NCBI RefSeq assembly: GCF_037126175.1
Contig: NZ_CP146986.1
Coordinates: 4,836,501-4,900,500, forward strand
From: Pseudomonas sp. RSB 5.4
GTDB taxonomy: Bacteria > Pseudomonadota > Gammaproteobacteria > Pseudomonadales > Pseudomonadaceae
Direction of reading: 5' to 3'
DNA: 64,000 nucleotides
Under the pieces are notes generated by a model. The model did no database searches. It worked only from the letters and a program-made list of their open reading frames with translations, and had not been told where the DNA came from. Position 1 is the first letter of the stretch. Every line of letters begins with the position of its first letter. Shown piece by piece: positions 27,868 through 37,832 of the stretch. Both the position numbers and the translations under genes were made by a program.

Positions 27868-28043
27868 CCCTCACCCAGCCCTCTCCCGGAGGGAGAGGGA
27901 GCCGACCGAGGTGTCTTGCGTCATAAATCGACCTGAGAAACCGGGTCGATTATGGATTCAGCACAGATTGATCAGGTTGGCATACTTCTGATGCATCCCC
28001 CAATCAGTCCCCTCTCCCTCCGGGAGAGGGTTAGGGTGAGGGG
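27868..28043. repeat. ~176-bp palindromic element, CCCTCACCC...GGGTGAGGG family, copy 1
   Basis: Starts with CCCTCACCCAGCCCTCTCCC and ends with the near inverse. The core contains GACCGAGGTGTCTTGCGTCA, which recurs in reverse orientation in the element at 61315-61493. It lies between convergent genes (mgrA and tauD). Confidence 0.75.
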
Positions 28044-28071
28044 CTTTTGATTCTGCTCTGGCCTTCAACGC

Positions 28072-28914
28072 TCAGCGAAAAAACGGCACATCCCCCAACA
28101 CCGTAGCCCGTTGCATCACCCGTCGTGCCGGGCGGTAATCATCCACCGCGTAATGCTGGGTCACGCGGTTATCCCAGAACGCAATGTCGTCCTGCTGCCA
28201 GCGCCAGCGAATGGTGAACTCCGGCCGCGTTGCGTGTGCGAACAGGAACTTCAGAATCGCCTCGCTCTCGGTGTCCGACAGCTCGTTGATCTTCGAGGTG
28301 AAGCCTTCGTTGACGAACAACGAGCGCCGTCCACTGACCGGATGGGTGCGGATTACCGGGTGTGACAACGGTGGGTTCTTGCGTCGCGCCTCTTCCCACT
28401 GGGCCAGTGCTTGCGGCGTATTGCCGTAGCGTTCCAACGGGAAAGAGCGGGTGAAATCGTGAGTCGCGGTCAGCCCTTCGAGCAGGTTTTTCATCGGTGC
28501 CGACAGTGCTTCATACGCGGCAATCCCGCTGGCCCACAGGGTGTCGCCGCCAAACTCGGGCAGCAGCTTGGCGCTGAGCACCGCGCCCATCGCCGGGGTC
28601 GGCAGGAAGGTCACGTCGGTGTGCCAGATCGCGTTGTCGCGCACGTCGGTGACGGCGGTGTCGAGGATCAGCACTTCGGGCTGCTCCGGCACGTTCGGGT
28701 AGATCGGGTGAATGTGCAGGTCGCCGAAGTACGCGGCGAAACGCGCCTGTTGCGACGGTTCGATCGGCTGGTCGCGAAAAAACAGCACTTGATACTTGAG
28801 CAGCGCCTGCTCGATGGCGTCGCGCTGTTCCAGGTTCAACGGCTGGCTGACGTCGACGCCGCTGATCTGCGCGCCGAGGGCCGAGCTTAATGGGGTGATG
28901 GTGAGGCTGCTCAT
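28072..28914 (-). CDS. tauD: Taurine dioxygenase TauD
   Basis: A 280-residue Fe(II)/2-oxoglutarate dioxygenase that splits taurine into sulfite and aminoacetaldehyde. The metal triad is seen as H-x-D in [20 protein letters not shown] and the distal His near [25 protein letters not shown]; the Arg pair there binds 2-oxoglutarate. Length matches TauD (about 283). It is the last gene of tauABCD and is separated from tauC by 141 bases with a REP palindrome, so it may have reduced or separate transcription. Confidence 0.93.
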   Translation of the reverse strand: MSSLTITPLSSALGAQISGVDVSQPLNLEQRDAIEQALLKYQVLFFRDQPIEPSQQARFAAYFGDLHIHPIYPNVPEQPEVLILDTAVTDVRDNAIWHTDVTFLPTPAMGAVLSAKLLPEFGGDTLWASGIAAYEALSAPMKNLLEGLTATHDFTRSFPLERYGNTPQALAQWEEARRKNPPLSHPVIRTHPVSGRRSLFVNEGFTSKINELSDTESEAILKFLFAHATRPEFTIRWRWQQDDIAFWDNRVTQHYAVDDYRPARRVMQRATVLGDVPFFR

Positions 28915-28948
28915 GGTGGATCTCTGGAATTCGGGTTTTGAGCTTTTG

Positions 28949-29036
28949 GTGGGAGCGGGCTTGCTCGCGAATGCGGTGTGTCAGAAGACATTTCTGTGAC
29001 TGATACACCGCATTCGCGAGCAAGCCCGCTCCCACA
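28949..29036. repeat. REP inverted pair inside the tau operon
   Basis: Long inverted pair; the arms extend beyond the core by the GAATGCGGTGT sequence. It fills most of the gap between tauC and tauD. Confidence 0.85.
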
Positions 29037-29055
29037 GGTTTTGGATGGCAAGTAT

Positions 29056-29889
29056 TCAATGCGCCTGGCCGTGCCACGGCACCAGTTTGCGCTGCAGGGC
29101 ACGCAGGCCCATTTCCATGGCGAAGGCGATCAGGGCGATCACCAGGATCCCCAGCACCACCACATCGGTGACCAGGAACTGCGCAGCAGACTGCGCCATG
29201 AAGCCCAAACCGCTGGTGGCGGCGATCAGTTCGGCGGCGACCAGGGTCGACCAGCCGACGCCGAGACCAATGCGCACACCAGTGAGAATATCCGGCAACG
29301 CGCTGGGCAAAATCACATGACGAATCAGTTGCGCGCGAGTGGCACCGAGCGACTGCGCGGCACGCAATTTAGCCGGGTCAACGGTGCGCACGCCGGTCGC
29401 GGTAGCGATGGCGATCGGCGCAAAAATCGCCAGGTAGATCAGCAGCACTTTCGACAACTCGCCGATGCCGCACCAGATCACGATCAGCGGCAGATACGCC
29501 AGCGGCGGAATCGGCCTGTAGAACTCGATCAGCGGATCAAGCACACCACGGGCAATACGGTTGGCGCCGATGGCAATGCCCACCGGTACTGCGGTCAGAA
29601 TCGCGAAGCCGAGGCCCAGACCGATGCGGCTCAGGCTCGCGCCCAGGTGCTGCCACAAGGTGGAATCCATGTAACCGGTGGTCGCCAGCAACCAGCCTTT
29701 TTGCAGCACGGCGGACGGTGGCGGCAGGAACAGCGGTTCGATCAAACCGCTGGCAGTCACCGCCCACCAGATCACCAGCAAGGCGAACAGGGTCAGCAGG
29801 CTGATCCAGCGGGTGCTGAGGCTGCGTCGCACCGGAATTGCCACTGAAGGGCTTTTCACTGCGGGGGCGGAAACGTCGTAACTGCTCAT
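29056..29889 (-). CDS. tauC: Taurine ABC transporter permease TauC
   Basis: A 277-residue permease with six membrane segments. The first is [21 protein letters not shown], followed by [18 protein letters not shown] typical of the SsuC/TauC group. EAA loop: [36 protein letters not shown]. The ATG overlaps the stop of tauB (ATGA). It imports taurine together with TauA and TauB when sulfate is scarce. Confidence 0.92.
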   Translation of the reverse strand: MSSYDVSAPAVKSPSVAIPVRRSLSTRWISLLTLFALLVIWWAVTASGLIEPLFLPPPSAVLQKGWLLATTGYMDSTLWQHLGASLSRIGLGLGFAILTAVPVGIAIGANRIARGVLDPLIEFYRPIPPLAYLPLIVIWCGIGELSKVLLIYLAIFAPIAIATATGVRTVDPAKLRAAQSLGATRAQLIRHVILPSALPDILTGVRIGLGVGWSTLVAAELIAATSGLGFMAQSAAQFLVTDVVVLGILVIALIAFAMEMGLRALQRKLVPWHGQAH

Positions 29890-30680
29890 GCGCGCTCCTG
29901 CCGTTGCACGGCGCTGCGTTGCGAGAACACTTTGCTCAGCACGTGCTCGCGGGTTTCGATAAAACGCGGATCGGATTTGATCGCCCGTGCCGACTCACCG
30001 GCGGCGTAGCGCTGACCGAAATCCAGATGCAGACGCTCGACGATCTGCCCCGGATTCGGCGCCAGCAGAATCAGGTCAGTGGCGAGAAACACTGCTTCTT
30101 CGATGTCGTGGGTAATCAGGAACACCGGTTTGGCGGTGCGCTGCCAGACTTGCAGCAACAGCTCCTGCATCTGCTCGCGAGTGAACGCGTCGAGGGCGCC
30201 GAAGGGTTCGTCCATCAGCAGCACGCGCGGGTCGGCGGCGAGGGCGCGGGCCAGGCCGACACGCTGTTTCTGGCCGCCAGAAAGCTGCCAGATACGGCGG
30301 TGTTCAAAACCTGTGAGGTCGACCAGCGCAAGCATCTCGCGGGCGCGCTGTTCGCGTTTGTCTTTGGCAACGCCGGCCAGTTCCAGACCGAAAGCGACGT
30401 TGGCCAGCACGTCCTGCCACGGCAGCAGGGCGTCATCCTGGAACACCACGCCACGTTCGGCGCTCGGGCCTTTGACCAGCACGCCGTCGAGGGTGATGCG
30501 CCCGGCGCTGGGTTCGACGAAGCCGGCAATCAGGTTCAACAGCGAAGTCTTGCCACTGCCGGACGGGCCGAGGGCGACCAGCAATTGCTGAGGCCCGAGG
30601 GTCAGGGAAATGTCCGCCAGCACCGGTTCCGGGCTGCCCGGGTACTGTGCGCTGATGCGCTCCAGCTGTAGCAAGGCCAT
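29886..30680 (-). CDS. tauB: Taurine ABC transporter ATPase TauB
   Basis: A 264-residue ATPase of the nitrate/sulfonate/taurine family. Walker [10 protein letters not shown] (38-46), signature [16 protein letters not shown], Walker [14 protein letters not shown]-loop [13 protein letters not shown]. Length and neighbours fit TauB. It starts 16 bases after the original end of tauA, so translation may suffer from the early stop in tauA, but transcription should continue. Confidence 0.92.
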   Translation of the reverse strand: MALLQLERISAQYPGSPEPVLADISLTLGPQQLLVALGPSGSGKTSLLNLIAGFVEPSAGRITLDGVLVKGPSAERGVVFQDDALLPWQDVLANVAFGLELAGVAKDKREQRAREMLALVDLTGFEHRRIWQLSGGQKQRVGLARALAADPRVLLMDEPFGALDAFTREQMQELLLQVWQRTAKPVFLITHDIEEAVFLATDLILLAPNPGQIVERLHLDFGQRYAAGESARAIKSDPRFIETREHVLSKVFSQRSAVQRQERA

Positions 30681-30696
30681 CGCAGTTAACTCCCGA

Positions 30697-31682
30697 TCAG
30701 TTGGTGATGTATTTGGCGCTGACGTACGGCGCGTAGTCCGGCAGTACGGCTTCGACCTTGCCTTGCTCCTTGAGGAACGCGGCGGTGTCGGTGATGGCTT
30801 TGGTGGTCGGCGCGCCGAGGCTGATCACCTGATCACCTGATCAGCCGCCAGCGGGTAGACGTTGCCTTGCAGCAGCAAAGGAATGTCGCTGGCCTTGGCG
30901 CCGGAGAGCTTTACCAGCTTGTCGACGTGGGACTGGTCGGCGAGCCAGGCTTTCGGGTCCTTGCGGTAATCGGCGTAAGCGTCGAGGGTGACCTTGGCGA
31001 ACGCGGTGACGATTTCCGGGTGCTTCTCGGCGTAGTCTTTACGCACGATCCACGCATCGAACGTCGGCGCGCCGAACTTGGCCAGTTCGCCGGAAGTGAT
31101 CAGCACCTTGCCGTTTTCCTTGGCGACACCGAGGGCCGGATCCCAGACGTAAGTGGCGTCGATGTCAGCGCGTTTCCACGCGGCGATGATCGCTGGCGGC
31201 GCGAGGTTGAGCACGGTGACTTTCGACGGATCGATGTTCCAGTGCTTCAGCGCGGCGAGCAGGCTGTAGTGACCGGTGGACACGAACGGCACGGCGATTT
31301 TCTTGCCGACCAGATCCTGTGGGCTCTTGATCCCGGAACCGTCGCGCGCGACCAGCGCTTCGGCGGCACCGATCTGGGTGGCAATGAGGAAGGTTTCCAC
31401 CGGCACCTTGCGAGTGATCGCAGCGGTCAGCGGGCTGGAACCGAGATAGCCGATCTGCACGTCACCGGAAGCGATGGCGGCGATGATGTCGGCACCGTTA
31501 TCGAACTTGCGCCAGCTGATGTCGGCCTTGGTGGCTTTCTCGTAGGCACCATCGGCCTGGGCGACTTTCGCCGGGTCAACGGTGGTCTGGTAGGCGACGG
31601 TGAGGTCGGCGGCCTGCGCCAGAAAGCTCGCAGCAGCCAACGAGGCCACGGCCAGCAGGCGAAGCGGGAAATTCAGTTTCAT
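30697..31682 (-). pseudogene. tauA: Taurine-binding protein TauA, frameshifted near the 3' end by an 8-bp repeat
   Basis: The frame from 31682 is open for 285 residues and stops at 30825 (last residues QGNVYPLAADQVIR). If one 8-base unit of the CTGATCAC repeat at 30821-30844 is removed, the frame continues for 40 more residues (begins [21 protein letters not shown] and ends KYITN) to a stop at 30697, giving a 325-residue protein, the normal TauA length (about 320). The rest is intact: signal peptide LLAVASLAAASFLAQAAD, then LTVAYQTTVDPAKVAQADGAYEKA and GYLGSSPLTAAITRKVPVETF. The short form lacks the last helices of the fold and may be unstable or inactive. Assembly error or reversible slippage are the alternatives to a fixed mutation. 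Confidence 0.88.
30821..30844. repeat. 8-bp tandem repeat, three units, inside tauA
   Basis: CTGATCAC repeated twice followed by CTGATCAG. Three units put tauA out of frame; two units would restore it. Confidence 0.9.
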
Positions 31683-31847
31683 GGGGAGTGCTCCAAGTCA
31701 GGCGACCGATGATCGGCGTGAAAGGAGACTAAATGATCTAAGAATCTAAAAATAAATAACTTTTTAGACTTAGCTTATGAGCGGAAAAATCTAAGGCGTG
31801 AGGGATTGTGGATACTTCGGATCTTGTGTCAGACGTTAGGTCTTTGC

Positions 31848-32008
31848 CCCCTCACCCCAACCCTCTCCCCCAAGGGGGCGAGGGGGAAAGGGAGCCGATC
31901 TTTATGCTTTTCAAGGCCTGAGTTCGGCTGGATATTTCAGGTCGGCGTCAATCTCAAGAGCACCTGAATCAGTCCCCTCTCCCTCCGGGAGAGGGTTAGG
32001 GTGAGGGG
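31848..32008. repeat. ~161-bp palindromic element, CCCTCACCC family, copy 2
   Basis: Outer arms CCCTCACCCCAACCCTCTCC and the inverse. It lies between the tauA promoter region and the 3' end of gshA. The remaining 31683-31847 stretch is AT-rich and should hold the tau promoter; no clear sigma-70 boxes were assigned. Confidence 0.75.
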
Positions 32009-32011
32009 CTT

Positions 32012-33595
32012 TTAATTACTGATCGCCAGAATGCTCGCCTGATACGACCCGACAAACACATCGAAATCGCCAACCTCGTTCTGCTCCAGCTCAGCCTGCG
32101 CCGCCAGCGACGAACGCGCCAACTCCTCAAACTTCGCCTGTTCATCCGCCGCCAATGGCTCGCTGCGGAAGAACTCGGCATGCGCCTGGCTCTGACGCAG
32201 GGAGAATTGCGCGAAGCTCTCCTTGTGTTCGGCCATCGCCGCCAGCACCTGGGCCGAAGGGGTCAGGGACGAATCCTTGACCTTGGCCAGTTGCGCGTCC
32301 AGCGCCTTGCTGTGTGCGTCGCCGCCATGGCTCTGATCGAGCAGGGCCGCCAGCGGGGCGATTTTTTCCAGCAGTTCGCTCGCCCACTCTTTCAATTCGA
32401 CCGCTTCCCCGTCACGCTGCAATTGCAGACCCGGACGGCGGCCTTCCTTGACCACGCTGAGGAAGTTCGAGGTGGCGTTGCTGCAGGAATTGCTGGTCAG
32501 CAGCGGACTGTCGTTCAGCGCGCAGTACAGCAGGAACGCGTCAAGGAAGCGCGACTCGGTAAGGTCGATGCCCATCGGCAGGAACGGGTTGATGTCCAGG
32601 CAACGCACTTCGACATACTGAATGCCGCGGGCCATCAGGGCCTGGATCGGCCGTTCGCCGGTGTAGGTCACGCGTTTCGGGCGGATGTTGGAGTAGTACT
32701 CGTTTTCGATCTGCAGGATGTTGGTGTTGAGCTGTACCCACTCGCCATCCTTGTGCGTGCCGACCTCAACGTACGGCGCGTACGGCGTGGCGACGGCCTT
32801 GCGCAGGCTGTCGGTGTAGCTCGCCAGATCGTTGTAGCAAGGCGTCAGGCCGGCCTGGGCGTTGCTTTGGTAACCAAGGTCGCTCATGCGCAGGCTGGTG
32901 GCGTACGGCAGGTACAGGGTGTCCGGATCCAGTTGTTCCAACTGGTGCGAACGGCCGCGCAGGAAACCGGCATCCAGCGCTGGCGAAGCCCCGAACAGGT
33001 ACATCAGCAGCCAGCTGTAGCGGCGGAAGTTGCGGATCAGCGCGATGTACGACGATGACTGGAAGTCGCGGTCGGTGCCGACAAAACCCTCGGCCTCGCG
33101 CAGCAGCGGCCAGAGCTTTTCCGGCAGGGAAAAGTTGTAGTGAATCCCGGCGATGCACTGCATGGTTTTGCCATAACGCAGGGCCAGGCCCTTGCGGTAG
33201 ACGTACTTGAGCTGACCGATGTTGGACGTGCCGTAATAGGCGATCGGGATGTCTTCCTCGGCCGGCAACGGGCACGGCATCGATGGACTCCACAGGTACT
33301 CGTTGCCGAGCTTGCTGTAGGCAAAGCGATGAATCTTGTCCAGGCTCGCCAGCGTATCGGCGGGATCGGGCAGGGCGGGGGTGATGAATTCCAGCAGCGA
33401 CTCGGAGTAGTCGGTGGTGATCTGTTCATTGGTCAGCGCGGAACCCAAGGCTTCCGGGTGCGGCGTTTGCGCCAGACGACCTTCACTGGTCACGCGCAGG
33501 CATTCACGTTCGATACCGTGGAGGCACTGTTCGAGCAGAGAGAGGTTGGCGCGCTCGCCGAGCAGAGCCAGGCGGCGGTTGAGAAGTTCGCTCAA
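32012..33595 (-). CDS. gshA: Glutamate-cysteine ligase GshA
   Basis: A 527-residue enzyme that makes gamma-glutamylcysteine, the first step of glutathione synthesis. The start is taken as TTG at 33595 because AAGGAA lies six bases before it and the length then equals that of other Pseudomonas GshA as I recall; a GTG five codons upstream lacks an RBS. Class I GshA blocks: [48 protein letters not shown], and [20 protein letters not shown]. Its placing after sulfur-acquisition genes is fitting, but it is likely transcribed alone. Confidence 0.93.
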   Translation of the reverse strand: MSELLNRRLALLGERANLSLLEQCLHGIERECLRVTSEGRLAQTPHPEALGSALTNEQITTDYSESLLEFITPALPDPADTLASLDKIHRFAYSKLGNEYLWSPSMPCPLPAEEDIPIAYYGTSNIGQLKYVYRKGLALRYGKTMQCIAGIHYNFSLPEKLWPLLREAEGFVGTDRDFQSSSYIALIRNFRRYSWLLMYLFGASPALDAGFLRGRSHQLEQLDPDTLYLPYATSLRMSDLGYQSNAQAGLTPCYNDLASYTDSLRKAVATPYAPYVEVGTHKDGEWVQLNTNILQIENEYYSNIRPKRVTYTGERPIQALMARGIQYVEVRCLDINPFLPMGIDLTESRFLDAFLLYCALNDSPLLTSNSCSNATSNFLSVVKEGRRPGLQLQRDGEAVELKEWASELLEKIAPLAALLDQSHGGDAHSKALDAQLAKVKDSSLTPSAQVLAAMAEHKESFAQFSLRQSQAHAEFFRSEPLAADEQAKFEELARSSLAAQAELEQNEVGDFDVFVGSYQASILAISN

Positions 33596-33767
33596 TTTGG
33601 ATTCCTTCACGCGTCAGTCGCCCCAATATGGGGGTGGGCAGGACGGTCTACAAGGGTGAAGTTGAAACTGGCGTTTTCGCCTGGTTTTTTGGGCTCACGA
33701 AGCCCCTTTCGAACCGCCGACTTCAATCCCTGAATCTGGCAGATGCACGCGAAGATTATGCGGTCCC

Positions 33768-33855
33768 TGTGGGAGCGGGCTTGCTCGCGAATGCGGTGTA
33801 TCAGTCACTGCCATGCACACTGACACGCCCCCTTCGCGAGCAAGCCCACTCCCAC
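33768..33855. repeat. REP inverted pair
   Basis: GGGAGCGGGCTTGCTCGCGAA unit and its inverse (one base changed) with a 41-base centre, upstream of gshA. Confidence 0.8.
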
Positions 33856-33913
33856 GGAAAAGCTCGACGCTGCGATCACAGCGCCGAAATTAACTCAAAA
33901 TGATGAACAACAT

Positions 33914-34297
33914 CTACAGGACAGCGAACGTGCCTTGCGCTTTTGCGACCAGTTTGTCGCCCTGCATCACGTCGGCTTCGACCACCAGCGTGCGGCGGCC
34001 CGGGTGGATGACCCGCGCCGTGCACAGCACCTCACCGTCGGATACGGCGCGGATGTAGTTGATCTTGCACTCGATGGTCGCGCTCTGCTGATCGAAGCCG
34101 TGGGTGCTGGAACAGGCCAGCCCCATGGCGATATCGACCAGACTGAACAGCGCGCCACCGTGCAACTTGCCGCCGCGATTGCGCAGTTGCGGTTCCAGCA
34201 CCAGGGCGACTTGCGCCACCCCGGTTTCCAGGCTGTGCAGGCGGCAGCCCAACAGCTTGAAAAACGCGCTCTCGACGAGCCCGGCCGGAACTTCCAT
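33914..34297 (-). CDS. PaaI-family hotdog thioesterase
   Basis: A 127-residue hotdog-fold acyl-CoA thioesterase. The signature NRGGKLHGGALFSLVDIAMGLACSS is that of the PaaI/YigI group (His-Gly-Gly block with the catalytic acidic residue in VDIAMG). It overlaps the tex stop by one base, so it is the second gene of a tex operon. Substrate unknown. Confidence 0.85.
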   Translation of the reverse strand: MEVPAGLVESAFFKLLGCRLHSLETGVAQVALVLEPQLRNRGGKLHGGALFSLVDIAMGLACSSTHGFDQQSATIECKINYIRAVSDGEVLCTARVIHPGRRTLVVEADVMQGDKLVAKAQGTFAVL

Positions 34298-36621
34298 CAG
34301 CGTTTCTTCAACTGCTTGGCGTTGGCGAACAGCGAGGCCATGGCGTTGTTCACCGGAGCGGCTGTGGCCGTTTCCTTGCGTGGCGCGTTGTTCGACGACT
34401 GGCGCGGTGCCGAGCCCGGACGCGAACCACGGGCACCGTCGATTTTCTCGCCCGGGGTGTCGCTCATGCGCATCGACAGGCCGACGCGTTTGCGCGGGAT
34501 GTCGACTTCCATGACCTTCACTTTCACCACGTCACCGGCCTTCACCGCTTCGCGTGGGTCCTTGATGAACTTCTCCGACAGCGCCGAGATGTGCACCAGA
34601 CCGTCCTGATGCACACCGATGTCGACGAACGCGCCGAACGCGGTCACGTTGGTGACGACGCCTTCGAGGATCATTCCCAGTTGCAGGTCTTTCAGGTCTT
34701 CGACGCCTTCCTGGAACTCGGCAGTCTTGAACTCCGGACGCGGGTCGCGACCCGGTTTTTCCAGTTCCTGCAGAATGTCGGTGACGGTTGGCAGACCGAA
34801 GGTTTCGTCGGTGAATTTCTTCGGATCCAGACGCTTGAGGAACGCGGCGTCGCCGATCAGCGAGCGAATGTCGCGATCGGTTTCAGCGGCAATCCGCTGT
34901 ACCAGTGGATAGGCTTCCGGGTGAACGGCCGATGAATCCAGCGGGTTGTCGCCGTTCATCACGCGCAGGAAGCCTGCGGCCTGTTCGAAGGTTTTCTCGC
35001 CCAGACGCGCGACTTTCTTCAGCGCTGCGCGGGTCTTGAACGCACCGTGTTCGTCGCGGTGAGCGACGATGTTCTGCGCCAGAGTCGCGTTGAGGCCGGA
35101 GATCCGCGCCAGCAGCGCCACCGAAGCGGTGTTCACATCGACGCCGACGGCGTTCACACAGTCCTCGACCACCGCATCCAGACCACGCGCCAGTTTCAGC
35201 TGCGACACGTCGTGCTGGTACTGGCCGACACCGATGGATTTCGGATCGATCTTCACCAGTTCAGCGAGCGGATCCTGCAAGCGGCGAGCAATCGACACCG
35301 CACCACGGATCGACACGTCCAGGTCCGGGAATTCCTTGGCCGCCAGTTCCGAAGCCGAGTACACCGATGCGCCGGCCTCGGAGACCATGACCTTGGTCAT
35401 CTTCATCGCTGGGTATTTTTTGATCAGCTCGATCGCCAGTTTGTCGGTTTCACGGCTGGCGGTGCCGTTGCCGATGGCGATCAGGTCAACCGAGTGCTTG
35501 GCGCACAGGGCGGCCAGAATGGCGATGGTCTGATCCCACTTGTTGTGCGGCACGTGCGGGTAAACCGTGGCGTGATCGAGCAGTTTGCCGGTGGAGTCGA
35601 CCACCGCGACCTTGCAGCCGGTACGCAGGCCCGGGTCGAGGCCCAGGGTGGCGCGCGGGCCGGCCGGCGCGGCCAGCAGCAGGTCGTGCAGGTTGTGGGC
35701 GAAGACGTTGATCGCCTCGGTTTCGGCACCGTCGCGCAACTCGCCGAGCAGGTCGGTTTCGAGGTGGGTGTAGAGTTTGACCTTCCAGGTCCAGCGCACC
35801 ACTTCACCGAGCCATTTGTCGGCCGGACGGTTCTGGTTCTGGATGCCGAATTGCTGGCCGATCATGCCCTCGCACGGGTGCATGGTGCCCGGCAGTTCGT
35901 CGCCGACTTTCAGCGCGGAGCTGAGGATGCCTTCGTTGCGGCCACGGAAAATGGCGAGTGCGCGGTGCGACGGCATGCTTTTCAGCGGCTCGTCGTGTTC
36001 GAAGTAGTCACGGAACTTCGCGCCTTCTTCTTCCTTGCCGGCGATCACGCGGGCGCTGATGGTCGCTTCCTGCTTGAGGAAGTTACGCAGCTTTTCCAGC
36101 AGGCTGGCGTCTTCGGCGAAGCGCTCCATGAGGATGTATTTGGCGCCTTCCAGCGCAGCCTTGACGTCGGCCACGCCTTTTTCGGCGTCGACGAAGCGTG
36201 CAGCTTCGGTTTCCGGCGTCAGGTTCGGGTCGTTGAACAGGCCGTCGGCCAGCTCGCCGAGGCCGGCTTCCAGGGCAATCTGGCCCTTGGTGCGGCGCTT
36301 CTGCTTGTACGGCAGGTACAAGTCTTCGAGGCGGGTCTTGGTGTCGGCGAGCTTGATGTCGCGCTCAAGGGCCGGGGTGAGTTTGCCCTGCTCCTGGATG
36401 CTGGCGAGGATGCTGATGCGCCGTTCGTCGAGTTCTCGCAGGTAGCGCAGACGCTCTTCCAGATGACGCAACTGGGTATCATCGAGGCTGCCGGTGACTT
36501 CTTTCCGGTAACGGGCGATGAAGGGAACGGTAGAGCCTTCATCGAGTAGCGCGACGGCCGCTTCGACCTGTTGCGGGCGTACGCCGAGTTCCTCGGCGAT
36601 GCGGCTGTTGATGCTGTCCAT
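34297..36621 (-). CDS. tex: Transcription accessory protein Tex
   Basis: A 774-residue RNA-binding protein from [23 protein letters not shown]; an upstream ATG five codons earlier is less likely. Order: Tex N-terminal helical domain with [15 protein letters not shown], a YqgF-like nuclease fold ([21 protein letters not shown]), helix-hairpin-helix repeats ([30 protein letters not shown]), and a C-terminal S1 domain ([31 protein letters not shown]). The tail is rich in Arg, Ser and Asn. Tex helps in transcript handling and stress tolerance. Upstream, 36622-36979 (about 360 bases) holds the divergent promoters of tex and ompR and no gene. Confidence 0.93.
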   Translation of the reverse strand: MDSINSRIAEELGVRPQQVEAAVALLDEGSTVPFIARYRKEVTGSLDDTQLRHLEERLRYLRELDERRISILASIQEQGKLTPALERDIKLADTKTRLEDLYLPYKQKRRTKGQIALEAGLGELADGLFNDPNLTPETEAARFVDAEKGVADVKAALEGAKYILMERFAEDASLLEKLRNFLKQEATISARVIAGKEEEGAKFRDYFEHDEPLKSMPSHRALAIFRGRNEGILSSALKVGDELPGTMHPCEGMIGQQFGIQNQNRPADKWLGEVVRWTWKVKLYTHLETDLLGELRDGAETEAINVFAHNLHDLLLAAPAGPRATLGLDPGLRTGCKVAVVDSTGKLLDHATVYPHVPHNKWDQTIAILAALCAKHSVDLIAIGNGTASRETDKLAIELIKKYPAMKMTKVMVSEAGASVYSASELAAKEFPDLDVSIRGAVSIARRLQDPLAELVKIDPKSIGVGQYQHDVSQLKLARGLDAVVEDCVNAVGVDVNTASVALLARISGLNATLAQNIVAHRDEHGAFKTRAALKKVARLGEKTFEQAAGFLRVMNGDNPLDSSAVHPEAYPLVQRIAAETDRDIRSLIGDAAFLKRLDPKKFTDETFGLPTVTDILQELEKPGRDPRPEFKTAEFQEGVEDLKDLQLGMILEGVVTNVTAFGAFVDIGVHQDGLVHISALSEKFIKDPREAVKAGDVVKVKVMEVDIPRKRVGLSMRMSDTPGEKIDGARGSRPGSAPRQSSNNAPRKETATAAPVNNAMASLFANAKQLKKR

Positions 36622-36979
36622 AAAACCACCTGACATATTGTGAAAGCAGGCTCGCAGGCACGGAAATAAAGGCCCGGAGTCTGGTTGAGCGGCTAGAAAA
36701 TTGCCGCTGCCTGGGTCAAGAGGCAGCCCATTGACCCGTGAAATCGAACAATTACTGCGGCCACCGGGAAAAAAGCCCGGCCACCTGCGGTAACGATTCA
36801 GACGTTGCCTGGCACAAAACGCCGCGCATTATAACCAGCGTTCTGTCATTCGGGGGTGTAGCAGTCTGTAGGCATAAACCCCGGTTTTCTGGCAGTGAAG
36901 GAAAAATCTGCTAACAATGCACACGGTGCGTATAACGGCAGCTACGCCATAATGCGCGCCGAGCTAAAAGGAGCATCCA

Positions 36980-37720
36980 ATGAGCAGCACTGCAAACAAT
37001 GCTGAAGGCGAAAAAATTCTTATTGTTGACGACGATCCGGGGCTGAGCAGCCTGCTGGAACGTTTCTTCGTCAGCAAGGGCTACCGTGCCCGTGCCGTAC
37101 CGAACACCGAGCAAATGGATCGTCTGCTGTCGCGTGAAGTGTTCAATCTGGTCGTCCTCGACCTGATGCTGCCGGGCGAAGACGGCCTGACCGCCTGCCG
37201 TCGCCTGCGGGCGGCGAACAATCAGATTCCGATCATCATGCTCACCGCCAAAGGCGATGAGATGAGCCGCATCAAGGGCCTGGAACTGGGCGCCGATGAC
37301 TATCTGGCCAAGCCGTTCAACCCGGACGAGCTGATGGCTCGGGTCAAAGCGGTTCTGCGTCGTCAGGCCGCACCGGTGCCGGGCGCGCCGGGCAGCGAAG
37401 ACGAAAATGTCACCTTCGGTGATTACGTGCTGTCGCTGGCGACCCGCGAACTGAAACGTGGCGAAGAAGTGCACATGCTCACCACCGGTGAGTTTGCGGT
37501 ACTCAAGGCACTGGTGATGAACGCACGTCAGCCGCTGACCCGCGACAAACTGATGAACCTGGCCCGTGGCCGCGAGTGGGATGCCCTTGAGCGTTCCATC
37601 GACGTGCAGATTTCCCGTCTGCGCCGGATGATCGAGCCGGATCCGTCGAAACCACGCTATATCCAGACTGTCTGGGGTGTGGGCTACGTGTTCGTACCGG
37701 ACGGCGCCGCCACCAAGTGA
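36980..37720 (+). CDS. ompR: OmpR-family response regulator (AmgR-like)
   Basis: A 246-residue response regulator. Receiver domain: acidic pocket ILIVDDDPGLSSLLERFF, phospho-accepting Asp in LVVLDLMLPGEDG, Thr in IIMLTAKGDE, Lys in DDYLAKPFNPDEL. C-terminal winged helix: EEVHMLTTGEFAVLKALVMNARQPLTRDKLMNLARGREWDALERSIDVQISRLRRMIE. RBS AAGGAG precedes the ATG. In P. aeruginosa the ortholog AmgR with AmgS governs membrane stress responses and aminoglycoside tolerance. The kinase gene follows after a 112-base gap with a degenerate palindrome. Confidence 0.92.
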   Translation: MSSTANNAEGEKILIVDDDPGLSSLLERFFVSKGYRARAVPNTEQMDRLLSREVFNLVVLDLMLPGEDGLTACRRLRAANNQIPIIMLTAKGDEMSRIKGLELGADDYLAKPFNPDELMARVKAVLRRQAAPVPGAPGSEDENVTFGDYVLSLATRELKRGEEVHMLTTGEFAVLKALVMNARQPLTRDKLMNLARGREWDALERSIDVQISRLRRMIEPDPSKPRYIQTVWGVGYVFVPDGAATK

Positions 37721-37730
37721 TCGGCGATTT

Positions 37731-37815
37731 GTAGGAGCGGGTCTGCGCATCGGGTTGATCGACCCTCTACGCAGACTCGCAATCCGCAATATGCGAGCAT
37801 TGCTCGCTCCTGCAA
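37731..37815. repeat. Degenerate REP-like palindrome between ompR and envZ
   Basis: GTAGGAGCGGGTCTGCG at one end and CGAGCATTGCTCGCTCCTGC at the other. It differs from the other REP units. It sits inside a two-component operon. Confidence 0.6.
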
Positions 37816-37832
37816 GTGTTTAACGGTTATCG

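Noticed and set aside
36767..36783. CCGGG-A6G-CCCGG hairpin as terminator between tex and ompR
   Set aside because: The stem is only five pairs, has no T-run, and lies between divergent starts where no transcript should end.
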